A stretch of DNA of 52,465 bases, taken from contig JAAOMT010000270.1 of the NCBI GenBank assembly GCA_016748015.1, positions 1 to 52,465 of the forward strand, in the 5' to 3' direction. The notes below the pieces were generated by a model, which saw nothing but the letters and a program-made list of their open reading frames with translations, did no database searches and was not told where the DNA came from. Source of the stretch: Geosiphon pyriformis (taxonomy: Eukaryota; Glomeromycota; Glomeromycetes; Archaeosporales; Geosiphonaceae). Both the position numbers and the translations under genes were made by a program. Below, in pieces: positions 1 through 12,531 of this stretch (position 1 is the stretch's first letter; each line of letters begins with the position of its first letter).

Positions 1-558
1 GCACGCACAGAGGTATAACAATTAATGTCATTGACCGTAAGTGGAAGCAGACATTCGGAAGAACGAGTGCACGCACAGAGGTATAACAATTCATGTTATT
101 GACCGTAAGTGGAAGCAGACATTCGGAAGAACGAGTGCACGCACAGAGGTATAACAATTAATGTCATTGACCGTAAGTGGAAGCAGACATTCGGAAGAAC
201 GAGTGCACGCACAGAGGTATAACAATTCATGTTATTGACCGTAAGTGGAAGCAGACATTCGGAAGAACGAGTGCACGCACAGAGGTATAACAATTAATGT
301 CATTGACCGTAAGTGGAAGCAGACATTCGGAAGAACGAGTGCACGCACAGAGGTATAACAATTCATGTCATTGACCGTAAGTGGAAGCAGACATTCGGAA
401 GAATGGGTGCACGCACAGAGGTATAACAATTCATGTCATTGACCGTAAGTGAAAGCAGACATTCGGAAGAACGGGTGCACGCACAGAGGTATAACAATTC
501 ATGTCAGTGACCGTAAGTGAAAACAGACATTCAACAGAATGGGTGCATGCACAGAGGT
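1..558. repeat. 68-bp satellite array, left end
   Basis: Eight full 68-bp units start at 1, 69, 137, 205, 273, 341, 409 and 477, and a diverged partial unit starts at 545. Each begins gcacgcacagagg and contains gaccgtaagtggaagcagac. Units 1 to 4 alternate between two versions (aattaatgtcatt and aattcatgttatt), giving a 136-bp higher-order dimer that points to recent amplification in pairs. The inner units (477 and 545) are the most diverged, as expected at the edge of a homogenising array. The same array in the same orientation closes the other end of the window. Open frames on either strand here are by-products of the repeat, because 68 is not a multiple of three. Confidence 0.97.
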
Positions 559-589
559 TAGAGAACACCACACTTGGCGATATAAAGGA

Positions 590-785
590 GTTGGAAACCC
601 CGTGCTTGGTTGAGTTTCTTCGGTTAAGGTTGGGGTTCTTTCCGGTAAAGGATGCCCCCCTCCCTCACCCAACACTTAGAGCTAGAAGAGATACGTCAAC
701 ACCCTTACCTGGATTGTTCTATCAACTAGAGGTTTTAACCTTGGAGACCTGCTGCGATTATCAGTATGACTGGTGAGTCGTTAGT
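590..785 (-). pseudogene. Decayed 28S rRNA fragment (5'-ward half), antisense
   Basis: The plus strand reads as the complement of eukaryotic large-subunit rRNA. Diagnostic blocks are ccgtgcttggttgagtttct near 600, the pair ccctccctcaccc and cacttagagct near 659-683, ttgttctatcaactagagg near 714, and ccttggagacctgctgcg near 740. Their order is the reverse of the rRNA, so the gene piece is on the minus strand. The segment between the first and second blocks is shortened against the 28S sequence I remember, and many positions differ, so this is not a functional rRNA. Conservation fades after about 785. The open reading frame that crosses it on the plus strand (501-776) is the familiar spurious antisense-rRNA peptide. 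I am sure of the family; exact edges are approximate. Confidence 0.88.
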
Positions 786-3700
786 TGTACTGGTTATAGC
801 TGTTGTGTTTGTGAGTTAGTGGACGTCGGTAATTCGTCGCCGATAAAGATAAGAGTAATCGCATATAGGATAAAATTTTGCTTAAAGGCAGAGAACACCT
901 CTTTATATATGTTACTGCCTCTAAGTTTATCAAAAATTATGCGTTTATTTTTCACGTGAAAATGCTAAAACGCGAAAACATGAATCCAAGAATACAAGGG
1001 TGGGGTTAACTAAACCTTTTTAGTAAAATTGATTTAAAGATAGCCTCCTGAGTTTTTAATATGTAGTCATTAAAAACAAAGCGTCACTTTTTGAAACCTT
1101 GTAATCAGTTGAGTACTTTCTGGAAATTTTTTATAATATTACGCGGATCCTCATGACTAATATAATATTAAGCAGATCCTCATGATTCATTTTTTTTTGA
1201 CTCGGCTATCCTAAAATGGCTAAATACAATCAGTATGGGAAATCAAATTCACATCCCCCTTAAAACCGTGGGACCCATATCTCTTATGCGAAAATTAAAA
1301 CACTAGACTCAATAATGTAAATTGTCACAGTATAAAGAACATGGTGTTCATATTTCATAGCCGAAAGCGCCTCCAAACATTATGGCAAATTACTCGAGTC
1401 CAATGTCCCCCTTTCTTTTTGATCGTCCATTGAAACAGACCTTTATTTCGTTATACGAATACCCCTGTTTTTTAAAGCGTAAATTTCATATTTTTTTTCA
1501 TCCTAAATTCTTTAATCAGCTTATCTATCAAACATCTAGACTATCAATTTTTTGAATTAATTGCGTCATTTAGTTATTCATTTATTTACTTAATAAAATT
1601 GAAAGAAGCTCTTATTTAAATAATAAACTATTATCATACTTTTGTATAGAAAATCTATTTCTGAACATACAATAGATTGTAATCTTACATTCCAATGTAA
1701 ATTTGCAATGACTAAAACACATCATAAGAAACAAGTCAAATTATAAAAATTAAATATCAAAAGATTCTTTTTCCTGAAAAAACCTTTTCACACAATTCCG
1801 ACAAGGGCCTAATGAAAAATATTTTACACAAGGAAATATCGTTCCATATGATTCCAAAGTTGACACAGCTGGAATTGCGATATTACCGTGGCCCAATTGA
1901 GAATCTTTGAAAGTTATGATTGTTGTTATACTTCACACTACTATTTAGTCATCCAGAACTTAAATGGTACTTAAACAAGCCCGGAATGCTCTTTCTGAAT
2001 ACATTAATTATAAAAATTTGATCGAAAATATGTAATTACTGCAAAAAGAAGCACAACAAAATAGTGTTTTTTTGTATAAAATTAATAAATACCTTGATTA
2101 ATTTATGAATAAATAAAAAACGTGATTTAAAATATATCTGCATATTTTCTATAAATACTAAAAAAAAATTTAAAAATTGTATATCAAAGACCAAATTTTC
2201 AAATAATATTGATTTGGTTTATTAGTTAATCAAAAAATGAATCTTTAAAACAATAAAATAAGTTAGATAATAAAAAAAGAAAAAAAGAGTTTTGAATTAA
2301 ATATTGTGAATTACTCAATAAAAGAAATCAATTTCAAACAACAAAGAAAATTAAATTATAAATAGTTTTTATTAATTTTAAGCTGATTATATTTATTAAT
2401 TAAAATTTGGAATATTAAGAAAGAGATTTGGAAATTTTATGCTATGTCAATTATATTTTTCTAAAAAAGTTTAAACAATTCAGTCAATAATCAAGTCAAC
2501 AATTTATTTTTAAAATAAAATATTATCCTGTATAATTAACATATAATAGCTGAATAGAAAAATTAACTATAACACTATTATTGTTAGCAAATCTAAGGAG
2601 TTTGATAAAAAATTTGATTTTTTAATAAAACTTAACGTGTAAAATATTCTAAAAATATATTATCCTGCAAAATTATTTTCAACAAATAATAATAGACAAC
2701 TTTCAAATTCAAAGAATTATTTTTTTTCCATATAATTTTCGGTGATAACATTCTCTTTATCGAAAGTAAAGTATTGCATTGTTTATTTTTAAAAGAATAA
2801 TAAACAGGATCCTAAAATCAAGAAACTTCATTAATTTCGACAAAGATATTTTTTTATAAAACAAAATCTTTAAACAAATAGATTGAGATAGGCATTTTAT
2901 AAGAGCCTTGCTCGGTTTTTTTTATTTCTTAAATATTTCTTGCACTTTAGCGGGAAATTTAATTAAAATTTTTTTCCAGAGAGAAACTACTTTTTCACAT
3001 CCAATCTAAAACCTAAAACCTTACATCTTACATCTCTCATACAAGCCCTCTTTGAGGCAATATATTTCAGAGAAGATAGAAATCAAATTTCTGCAATTAC
3101 TTTTTTTTTAATTTGTATATTGTTAAAATTAATTTGATAAGTAAAAACCTGTTTTTATAATTTCTTAAATAAATAATTGCTGGAAATAATTGATATTTGT
3201 TATTAGATTTTAAAAGCATTAAAATTATAACAGCTGTATTATTTTTTGTTAAAAATAATAACCGTTTTTTCTATTTTCAGATTTTTTTGGAAAAATTAAC
3301 AACTGAATTTTGAAATTAATTGTATTTATTGAATTGTTCACATATTAATTAATTTTACATTGTTTTTAGTTTCTCGTTTATCTGTTATCTATTTGGACCA
3401 AAAATTAGCATAAAATTATTCTTATTATCTTATTATTTATATTAATTATTTTTGTCCTTTATTTTATCAATAACTCAATTTGTAGTAATTTACATATGCA
3501 ACTAAATTTTATAATTAAGTCATGTATTATTTCAAACTATATAAAAATAAATATCTAAAAAAATTTGTCAAAAATTTTGCAAAAAATAATACTCAAAAAG
3601 TGCATTTTATAATAGTTAAGAAGTTTAGATGGTTAAAATGAATACAATTTACTAATACAAATCCCATTTATTTAAAAATAAAATCAACAAAAATATTTTT

Positions 3701-6268
3701 TCGATATTTTTATTACACTTTAAATTAATAACTCTTAAACTAACTAATACTAATGCAGTTAAAACTAGTTTAATTTAAATTTCTTAAGCTTATAATAAAT
3801 TTTCAATAATTATATTAAGATAATTAATTAAAACAAAACTTTGAGGTTTTGTGTTTAGTTTGGCCAAAAATTTCTTAATTTAAACCAAAAATAAAATTGG
3901 TAATTTTGAGCAAAAGAAAAAATGACTAAAAGATTTTTTTGCTTCAATAGCATACTTGAAAAAGATTGTGATTTTATTTGTATATTCAAAATCAATATTT
4001 TTGACTTTAATATTAATTTTTTTATTTAAGCTTGATTACAAGTTTAGTTTAATTATTGCAACAAATGGTAATTTTGAAACCAAATTTTGTAATTAGTTGT
4101 AATTTTAAAATCATTAATTAGTTTTCGAAATATTTAGTTCAAATTTGACATTAATGAAATAAGTTTTTTCCCAAAATTTGCGTTTTTAAAGCACTTAATT
4201 TCAATTTTTTGCATTCGATTAGAGTAAAATTAGAGTTGTTTTAACTTGTGAATGGAACTTGGGATGAATTTTAAATTTTTAAACAATTTTTAGTCGAAAA
4301 ATTTTTTGAATACATATATTATGATAGATAATTTTAATAATATTGGACATTATATAAAATAAAACAGTTTTCACAAAAAATTAATTCAGGCAAAATATTG
4401 TTTTTGTTTTTTGTTAAACAAAATTGTTGATAATATTTGTGAAATTTATGTAAAAATTTAATATACTGTAAATAACAACTATATATTTTCTGTTTTTCTC
4501 TGTTTAAACAAATTTGTTTGATCAAAAATTAAATAGATATTTTGTAAAAAATAAAATTTGTTCACTAATAAAATATCAAGTTTTTTATGTTACTTTATCT
4601 TTTTGTGACTCTAAAATACAGGAAACAAAATAGTAGACTCTAAAACATAGCCTGAAAATTGAAAAAAAATCATAGAACTGATGTTAAGCAAGTTGGAATT
4701 TTAGTCATTAACATATTTTGCTTGAAATCCGAGCAAGATTCTAATTTCTGTAAAGATGAGTCTAGGCTTTGTTGATAAAGGATTAAAATTCAATGTTTTG
4801 TTATTTAAAGGATAAAATTTTTACCTGAATGTGTTTGATAGCCTATTTTTTTGTGCATAAATTCAAAATGGAAATTGAAATTCGAAACTTTACTATTTTC
4901 CCATTACTACTTGGTAATAGTAAAATTGAGAATTATGCTGTTTACATTATTCAAAAACTAGAATTTGATGAAAACAGTTGAAATTACAGCAAATATCCAA
5001 CCAATATTGGAAAATGGTTTTTCATTAAATATAAATCTGATAGCTTATTGCTAAATACAAAAAAAAGATCAATCTAACGGATGACTAATAATAGATTATC
5101 TTTCAAAAATTATCAGTCACATGAATTAGAGAAAATTGGTAAAATTAAAATATTGTAACATAGGGATGAAATGTAAAAATTAGATAATATTTTTTTAACA
5201 CCAAAAACCAAGTTTTTTAGCCAACCATTCAGTAAAAACCATGCTAGCAACAGCAACTAAATGAAATATATACAACAAATTTTTAGTTAATTTCTAAGGT
5301 TAATGTTTAAGAACAATAAATGGATCTAAATATCTCTATTTTTACAAATCTCTTATTGTATTTAAAAAGATTTTTTGTAATACTGATTATGTTAGCAATA
5401 TTTTACCGAATAGAATTGGCTATTTTTATAGCTCTTTTGAATACTTTTTCATTCATTTTTGGGTGGGTGGATTCTAAATTAATATAAAAGTATTTTGGCA
5501 AGGAATAATATAAAATTACTTTTCGAATTTATTGTAATGTTTTACAATGTTATTATGTTATAGAATGATAAACTAATATGTTAGTTAAAGGTGTTTTAAA
5601 CTTATTCTATTTTAAACATGATCATTTATAAAAAGATATAACTATTTTTTCAATACAATTTTAATAAAATATTTTTCGAATTTTTGAACAAGAGGAATAA
5701 TCAATTAGATAATTTTCTTGTGTGTAACTTTAAATTTAATTAAAACATTTTTAAAAAGCTTATCTAATTCCGAAAAATTATTTTACCACTATATTATTAT
5801 TTTGTTTTTGAATCCTAATAAGTTAAAAAAATTGTGCCAGAGACCATTAAATTTCAATTGTTGATTTTTTTCAAATATATACACATAAATTAGAAAATCA
5901 ACTATTTTTTCTAAAGAATCTAGGCACATAAGAATATTATCATATTGCTTCTATCCCCTGGTATTAGTTGGAACAAATATTATCTAGAAATTTCAACATA
6001 AATAGCAGAAAATATAAGAACAGTATCAATGAAGTTTTTATAACATTTGAATTTATTATTTAATTGAAAACTAATCTTAGATTCTTGTATCTTATGTTTA
6101 AAAAAAGGCATGAAAATATCTTATATTTGAAATCAAAAATTTCTCTCTTAATAGCCCTTATTTTTATTGAAGTTATTTTATCCTAATTAAAAATTCTTTA
6201 TTACTTTGATCATGATTAAAATGAAACCTAATTTTTTTTAAATTTTTTTTTCCTTTTATTATTTCTAG
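786..6268. other. Non-coding A+T-rich stretch
   Basis: I see no convincing gene. Base composition drops from about 53% G+C in the rDNA fragment (line 601-660, hand count) to the A+T-rich level of the interior by about 1500. The stretch from 786 to about 1450 is intermediate in composition and may be old, unrecognisable repeat. Beyond it the sequence is homopolymer-rich with stops in all frames. The small open frame at 4334-4525 (minus) has Asn/Ile/Lys/Tyr-biased content and is most likely chance. Confidence 0.6.
1133..1188. repeat. 28-bp tandem duplication
   Basis: Two adjacent copies of a 28-bp unit, ataatattacgcggatcctc followed by atgactaat and then ataatattaagcagatcctc followed by atgattcat. 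The copies differ at a few positions, mostly transitions. No function is apparent. Confidence 0.8.
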
Positions 6269-6434
6269 TCCAAGTATTTTACATGTTCAAACAAAGCCTA
6301 TTTATGAAGATTTGGCAGCCAATAATCTCGAACAAAATGCCATTCTAGTTATTTATTCTTTTAAGCTAAATACTGAATTAACAAAAGAATTGAACATTAA
6401 TAATGATTGGATTTTAAACAAACGACCTAACTAA
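6269..6434 (+). pseudogene. Exon-like coding relic, unknown family
   Basis: A pyrimidine-rich tract ending in atttctag at 6268 looks like a splice acceptor. After it one frame stays open for about 55 codons to TAA at 6432-6434, with normal mixed amino-acid content (it contains YEDLAANNLEQNAILVIYSF), unlike the Asn/Lys/Ile-only chance frames nearby. It ends about 300 bp before the first exon of the next relic on the same strand and could be an upstream exon of that gene. I do not recognise the domain. Confidence 0.5.
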
Positions 6435-6733
6435 TTAACTCATGCATATTTTATTTTTAAAAATCTTGTACACCTTTAGTATCATTAAATTCTTATGTTT
6501 ATCAAATATAGCAGATAAAATTAAAAGTTATCTGATACATTTAATTTGAGAATGCAATTTTCAAATATAATTATTAATTTTGAAAATTTTCTCAATTCAG
6601 AAAACTCTCTTATCAGAAATGAGATGAAACTTGTGGCATTTAATTTAGGTGAATGGTACATCAAATTTAAAAAAATTAAAATCTATTGTGAAATAATTCA
6701 AGAAAAGTTTGAAATTTAGAAAATTATGCATTA

Positions 6734-8363
6734 ATGATGAAAGCTATAATCTGTATTTTTAAACCAACCTTAGTTTCTGGTTCAGTTTTAACATTATCCG
6801 AAAAACGTATTTTTGATTCTACTTTAGATCCAGGTTTAGTCTCCTTTAAAAAAACTAAAAAAGTTAGTAACGTAATTTTTAAATTAATAAAAAAATAATA
6901 ATAAATTAAAATATTTTTATTATTATATAGAAAAAAAGTAATACTAAGAATGAAAGTGAAAATTATGAGTCAGATGAAAGCGATATTAAAAAAATTAATA
7001 TCGAACAAGATAACGAAGAAATCAAAACACTTCTACAGGTAAAGTATTTTAATATTTGATATTATATTTCTATATAATAAATATTAATTATATTTTAAAT
7101 TTTTAGAATGAAAAAATAATACAAAAAAATTATTTGAAATCTTGAAAGAATATCAACAAAAAGAAAAAACTCAGGAAAAAACCTTAATATCATTAATAAT
7201 TCATAATGGTATTATTGATATTTCTAATGGAGAAATAAAAAAAAATTAATTTAAATTTTGAACTTGAACAAAATTATTGGTTAAGTGATATACTCAAAAG
7301 ACAAGTATGGAATCAAATGGACAAATTTCAACAATATATTGATCAATTTACTGAAGCAACGAGTAATTGAAGCCAAATTCTCACTCTTGTTTGCAAATCA
7401 TTTATAAGTGAGAGATTTGATATCACTTTTATGAAGATCATGATATAGCTCAACAAATTTTTATTCATTGATATGTATTATATATATATTTATTTTTTAA
7501 ATTATTTTTAATTCGTTTTTAACTTATGTTTAATTTATTTTTTTAGTTCAGTTCGATTAGAAGCTTCCAGAGCCTATGAAGCAGAGTATTATAATTTGGA
7601 GTATATGTTTGCGATTGATATGATTATCTATATGATAACACGTTTATTTCGTATGCATATAGATCTTTTGGATATTGGATGGTAATTTTAAAATTTAAAA
7701 TTTAAATTAATGTTTATTTATTTATTTATATTTTATTCAGGATTGAGTTAATGACATTAAATACAAGAAAACACAAATTTGATGAAATATTAAAATTAAT
7801 AAAAACAAAAAAAATAATTAAGTAATTATTCTGTTTGAATTTTCTAAAGAAAAAAAAACAACAGCAAGAAAAGAAAAAGAAGATTCTATTAAATTATCTA
7901 GAAATGCGATGAAAATTTTAAAGACCATTCCTAAAGAACAAGCAAAAAATTATTTGATACAATTAGTTAGTAAGTATTAAAATTTTATTAATCAAATAAT
8001 CAAATAATAATATTTTTACTTACATTTATATATTTTTTGATTATAGATGGCTATATTAATATCAAATACTTAATCCGACTACTTCCATCAATTTACTTAC
8101 TTGATGAATTTCTTTCTATAAAGTTACCGGTTTGTTTTGAAAATTTTGAAACATTTACTAAAGATATAATTCAATTGATGAATTTTGAGGTAAGTATTAA
8201 TAAGTATTAATATTTATAATGTTTCACTATTAAAAAAAATTACCTTTAATATATAGGCTGAAGTACTCTTAACTGCCAAAAGGATGAATAAAAATTTATG
8301 AACAATGATCATATAAATGTTTTTCCAGTTCAACTCACTTCAACAAAACAAACTAAAGTATAA
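6734..8363 (+). pseudogene. Multi-exon pseudogene, glomeromycete-type family of unknown function
   Basis: At least six exons are visible: 6734-6862 (from ATG ATG AAA), 6931-7038 (acidic, ESENYESDESD), about 7107-7470, 7547-7681, 7741-7969, 8047-8189 and 8257-8363. Introns have clean GT-AG ends and run from 57 to 77 nt except the longer one before 7547; phases agree across the first intron and across those at 7682, 7970 and 8190. The frame breaks near 7122 (A-run), 7240, 7433, 7822 and 8296, and there are in-frame stops near 7368, so it cannot encode a full protein. Readable segments include WLSDILKRQVWNQMDKFQQ, EDHDIAQQIFIH, RLEASRAYEAEYYNLEYMFA, GWIELMTLNTRKHKFDE and KYLIRLLPSIYLLDEFLSIK, ending VFPVQLTSTKQTKV. 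From memory this resembles a large hypothetical-protein family in Rhizophagus-like genomes; no function is assigned. Confidence 0.75.
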
Positions 8364-9735
8364 GCAAGAAGAAAAAGAATATTCAGAATTACCAACGCCT
8401 TCTAGATAAGAGTTTTAGTTAAGACCACTTTCATATATATTTTTTTAATAAAAAAATAATTGGTTAAAAAATGAAAATAAAATTGGATGCTGATTTAGAA
8501 TAAGATTTTTGAAGTTGATCTGTGGTCAATGTATCTTCTAAAGAATTGATATAACTTTTTTATAAAGGGAATCTTTAAAATTTTTTAATTTAATCGGGAG
8601 ATTATTAATTTACTTCAATTATTAATATTTGAACAGATTAAATTTATTATTTGTGTAAAATAAAAACCATTTTTGTTTTATAAATTTTTAAAATTGATTA
8701 TTAATTATTAATAACTTTATCATTTTTTACAATAATTTTTTGATTAATGCTATAAGTTTCTTTCAATAATAAATTATGCCCCCATGTTTTAATTTTTTTA
8801 ATTGAACGTTTTTTTTTAAGTATGATTCTTTAAAAAATATGTTTTGCAAATGTTTTAGGCAATATTATGCTTCATAATACAGGAACTAAATTAATGATGC
8901 AATTGTAAAAAAATGTTCATAAAAATATTTAATTAAAAATATTTCTTCTTTTTATAAAGAGCAAATCTATATAATTATTCTCAATAATCACAAGCTATAA
9001 TGCTTTAGACTTTTGGTGTGTATTAGGTGTCCAGAATGTTTTTATTTTATTTTATAAGTATTATGTGATGCTAAAACACATATAACTGATATCTTTAAAC
9101 ATTTCACGACTACAATAATCTTCACATTCTTATGACCAAATTTTTTGGCTGTTATAATGCCTTTTTGTGAAATAGTAAGATTTTTTGCATGACCTATTTT
9201 CTGGTAAAATATAGTAAAGAACTGTTTTTATTAATCTCTTATATACAAAAATTTACATGTTTTTGAATCAAAATCAATTAATTTATTCTTGATGCACAAA
9301 AATAAAAAATAAAAAATGACTTAACTAGATATTAGAATCGCCGATTCACAAAGAATTAAACCGAGATAGATGATCCAATAGATCAAAAAAGAGTCAAGAA
9401 CATTATTCAAAGAAAACATAAAATATATATATTGATATACCATTTTTTTATTATTCGTCATCAATATATTTCAATATTTATTCGTCGTTACTTGTTTCAG
9501 CCTCATACTTAACAATCAACGTTTTTTTTTGCAGTTACTGGTAAAGCATAATATAGTTTTTTTGATATAATTGAAATAGTAAATTCATGACATTCATTCA
9601 ATATACTGTACACAAGTCTTTAAATATATTATAATATCTTTAACTTTAAAAGATTGTCTTTGGTCCATCTACCATATTTCTGTTGATTAAATCAATTTTT
9701 TTCATTTTAAATTTATTTCATTGTTCTTTTGTACA
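8364..9735. other. Non-coding stretch
   Basis: A+T-rich sequence with stops in all frames and homopolymer runs. No gene, RNA or repeat array is recognised. It separates two groups of coding relics on the same strand. Confidence 0.5.
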
Positions 9736-10030
9736 GATGCTATGAGTTCCATATTGTTTAATTCTGGTTGGATTAAGCGAATTAAAGATAAGTCCATATT
9801 ACAAAGATATTTTCTTGCAATGAAGGAATTTTTACAGATGGAGGAAAAATTTTGAACGAATCATTATCTGTTGACTCAAGTGAATTTCCTCAACAACCTT
9901 TGATTTCTCATTTTTTTGTCCTATTCAACGAAAAAAAGATTTAAATGAAAACTTCAATGAATTAAACAGCATTACATTTAATCATTTATACTATCACTTT
10001 ATTTTTGTAACAATTCTTGAGTCGATATTG
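9736..10030 (+). pseudogene. Frame-shifted coding relic, unknown
   Basis: Three successive frames carry protein-like sequence that reads as one broken gene: MSSILFNSGWIKRIKDKSIL from 9742, then FTDGGKILNESLSVDSSEFP and QQPLISHFFVLFNEKK to 9944, then DLNENFNELNSITFNHLYYH to about 10030. The shifts fall between about 9811 and 9824 and in the A-run near 9931. Amino-acid composition is balanced, unlike chance frames in this A+T-rich DNA. A putative acceptor, ttgtacag, precedes it at 9736. Family not recognised. Confidence 0.5.
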
Positions 10031-10235
10031 ATTTAAAAAGTGAACTAGGCAATCACATTTTATTTTTTATTTTAATTTTAATCATATAAGCTAGTTTTCA
10101 CCTAAATGAATGATATTTCCAAGAAAATTAGTTTTTTCACTTTAGCTAACTAAAATATTTTTACTGAAAATTATTTAGTCAGGGACATTTTAAGAGGTTC
10201 AATAAATTAAATTCAAACATTATGGATCAACATTT

Positions 10236-10449
10236 TTTGAAAATATTTTAAGTGCAATCAAAGATCATAAATAATCTGAAAAATGGCAAATATTATATGA
10301 CTTTGTTTCGATGGTTTTCTACTATTTATGTTTGGGAAGAGAAAAAGCTGGAATATCATACACTACAATTAAGGAAATTTGAAAGTCCAAAAACCATATC
10401 TATATCTATATCAACAGAATCAAAAATGAATGATTTTGATTATGGATGA
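10236..10449 (+). pseudogene. Short coding relic, unknown
   Basis: One frame reads NILSAIKDHK, a stop, then SEKWQILYDFVSMVFYYLCL and GREKAGISYTTIKEI; an overlapping frame is open from 10252 to 10449. The first reading has the more natural composition and is the better candidate. It may belong to the broken gene just upstream, since strand and decay state match. No family is assigned. Confidence 0.35.
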
Positions 10450-10702
10450 CAAATTAGAGACATCTAAATATCGACTCATTTTTAGGATGACTTATTTTGG
10501 TAATTTTTAGATGTACATTATCAAAAAATTCTTTATGAACTTTCATAAAAATTTTTCACCCCCCGCGTTTTAGTTTTAGAAAAAATATTTATTGTTACAA
10601 TAATTAGAGAAAATTTTTTTATTAAGTTTCTCCGCAATCACTTTATTAAGAGGTTTTTTAAATCTTGCTTTTTTAAACGGAGGTTTTCTAAACTAAACAA
10701 AA

Positions 10703-10743
10703 TAAAGCAAAATAAAACAAAACAAAACAAAACAAAACAAAAC
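10703..10743. repeat. (CAAAA)n microsatellite
   Basis: About seven near-perfect AAAAC/CAAAA units lie 140 bp upstream of the lipase-like gene start, within its presumed promoter or 5' untranslated region. Confidence 0.85.
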
Positions 10744-10882
10744 GAGCTTTAAAAATTTTTATGTAGCAGCTGAAAGCTATAAATTTGCAGGATTTTTTGA
10801 TAAAGAACTTGTTTCATTCAATTTAAAACTAACGAAACAAACAACCACTTTAAAAAAAAAACTTTTTAATCAGTTATTCACA

Positions 10883-11126
10883 ATGCTTAATGATAATATC
10901 TATCAAAGAAAGCAACAAACTAAAAATCACTTTCAAAAATTTAATCAGCAAAATATCTTTTTATCATTTTTCATTATTTTTTTCTTGGATTTAATTACAT
11001 ATACAAACCCTATATCCATCACAAGTACTTCTAAAAGGAATAATGATATATTTAGATCATTTCCTTGGAATGATAATAATAATTTGAACTTTGATCCTTT
11101 TTCCCTATCTAGTAATGCTTTTTTAG

Positions 11127-11179
<53 letters not shown>

Positions 11180-12531
11180 TATAATTATAATTATAACCAA
11201 AAAACTAACATATTAGATGGAATACCTTCACAAGAGATAGATGACTTGGAGCTTTTGCCATCTATAACTAATAATGAGTTATTAGATAATTTACAAGGAT
11301 TCTCAGTGGAAACACCAGCAAATAATCCCGATTCACCAATTCAAGAGAATATAAGTCTTCAACTAGCTTCAGATAATTTCTTCGACAATACAAGTCTTTT
11401 ATCAAGTCAAAATATTGAAAATGATGAAACCCTATTTGTTAAAGCTGGCTCAAATCAAGGAATTAAGCAAAAAATTACTGATTTAGAGAGTAATAACATC
11501 GAGTTGTATGGATTCTCTGCACGAACTCTTTATTGTGGTTTAATTTTGCCCACCCAACATGTTATATATTCTTCCAATGAAATTCGAGGTACATGGATTG
11601 AATATTAAAATTTTTCAAGTCTTTTAACTAATATATGTATTAATTGAAATGGTTATTCTTTAGTCATGGTAGAAAAAAATGACGTAATCCCTGAAATAAT
11701 TATTAGTTTTCGTGGTAACACACCAACGACTAATATCATTAGTGATATCACTCTAACTAAATATCCTTATGATCAATCTTCAAAAGTTCATCAAGGATTT
11801 TTTAAGATTTTTCAAAAAAATGAAAAAGCATTGATTAATAAGGTGGTAAAGATGATAAGAAAGAATTCAGATTTATCTTTAACTATGGCTGGCTTTGATT
11901 CGGGTGGTGGTATGTAAAAATTTTTCAAAAAGAGGGAGAAAGTATTTTTATCTTAACTACTCTTTGATTGAATAATAGAAGGCGAAATAACTTTTTTAAA
12001 TTTCTTTGTATAACTTGCTTCTTATTTAGTATATGCAATATTTACAGCTTTAGCTATAAAATTTCAAGGCGGTTCACTTCAAACCAAAGATATTAAACTG
12101 TACACATATGGACAACCTCGTATCGGTGATAAAGCTTTTGCACAGCTTGTGACAAAAAAACTAATTGTAAAACGAGTTATTTATGACAACGACCTTATTC
12201 CACATAAACCTCAAAAAGCTCAAGGATATCTAAATTTTGACACAGAGTATTGGGTTAAATCTCTTGGATCTGGTAAATTTCAGACTTTTCAATGTGAAGG
12301 TATAAAAGACCAATCTGGAAAATATTTAGATGAAAATCCGGTAAGTTTTTAAGTAAATGAGGAAATAATCATTTGAATATCTTCTAATTTGATAAAGGCC
12401 AATAAAAATATCAGTATTAATCGAATTTATTATTTTAGCAATGTTCAAATTCTGTGCCTCCACAAAAATTCTCATTGACAACACATGCAGATACATCTTG
12501 GGGTTTAAAATTTGACAGTTGTAAACAATAA
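10883..12531 (+). CDS. Class 3 lipase-like protein without the catalytic serine
   Basis: Spliced as 10883-11588, 11664-11909, 12030-12340 and 12439-12531, which gives 451 residues; all three introns (75, 120 and 98 nt) have GT-AG ends and the phases agree. Residues about 24-40 form a hydrophobic segment (IFLSFFIIFFLDLITY) that is either a signal peptide with a long N-region or a membrane anchor. Residues 83-99 are 17 Asn. The alpha/beta-hydrolase core shows IIISFRG, KVHQGFF, the elbow AGFDSGG, LYTYGQPRIGD and YDNDLIPHKP (a possible catalytic Asp), with a possible His in THADTSWG near the C terminus. Family members normally read GHSLGG at the elbow. Here the nucleophile position is Asp, so triacylglycerol hydrolysis is doubtful and a binding or structural role is as likely. 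Two related decayed copies lie at 40203-41391 and 49304-50443. The start is the only ATG that precedes the hydrophobic segment in frame. Confidence 0.85.
11129..11179 (+). repeat. (AAT)17 coding microsatellite
   Basis: Seventeen uninterrupted AAT codons inside exon 1 of the lipase-like gene encode a poly-Asn run, followed by alternating Tyr-Asn codons. The tract lies in the low-complexity linker between the hydrophobic N terminus and the hydrolase core, so length variation would not disturb the fold. Confidence 0.95.

Noticed and set aside
96-429. Overlapping 65-codon open frames on the minus strand of the satellite (also 52231-52428)
   Set aside because: They are the three frames of one 68-bp non-coding repeat read in sequence; the same peptide recurs with the repeat.
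1-558. CRISPR array
   Set aside because: Units are contiguous tandem copies without spacers, and the genome is eukaryotic.
501-776. 91-codon plus-strand open frame
   Set aside because: It is an antisense reading of the decayed 28S fragment; the LTLETCC-type peptide is a known artefact of antisense large-subunit rRNA.
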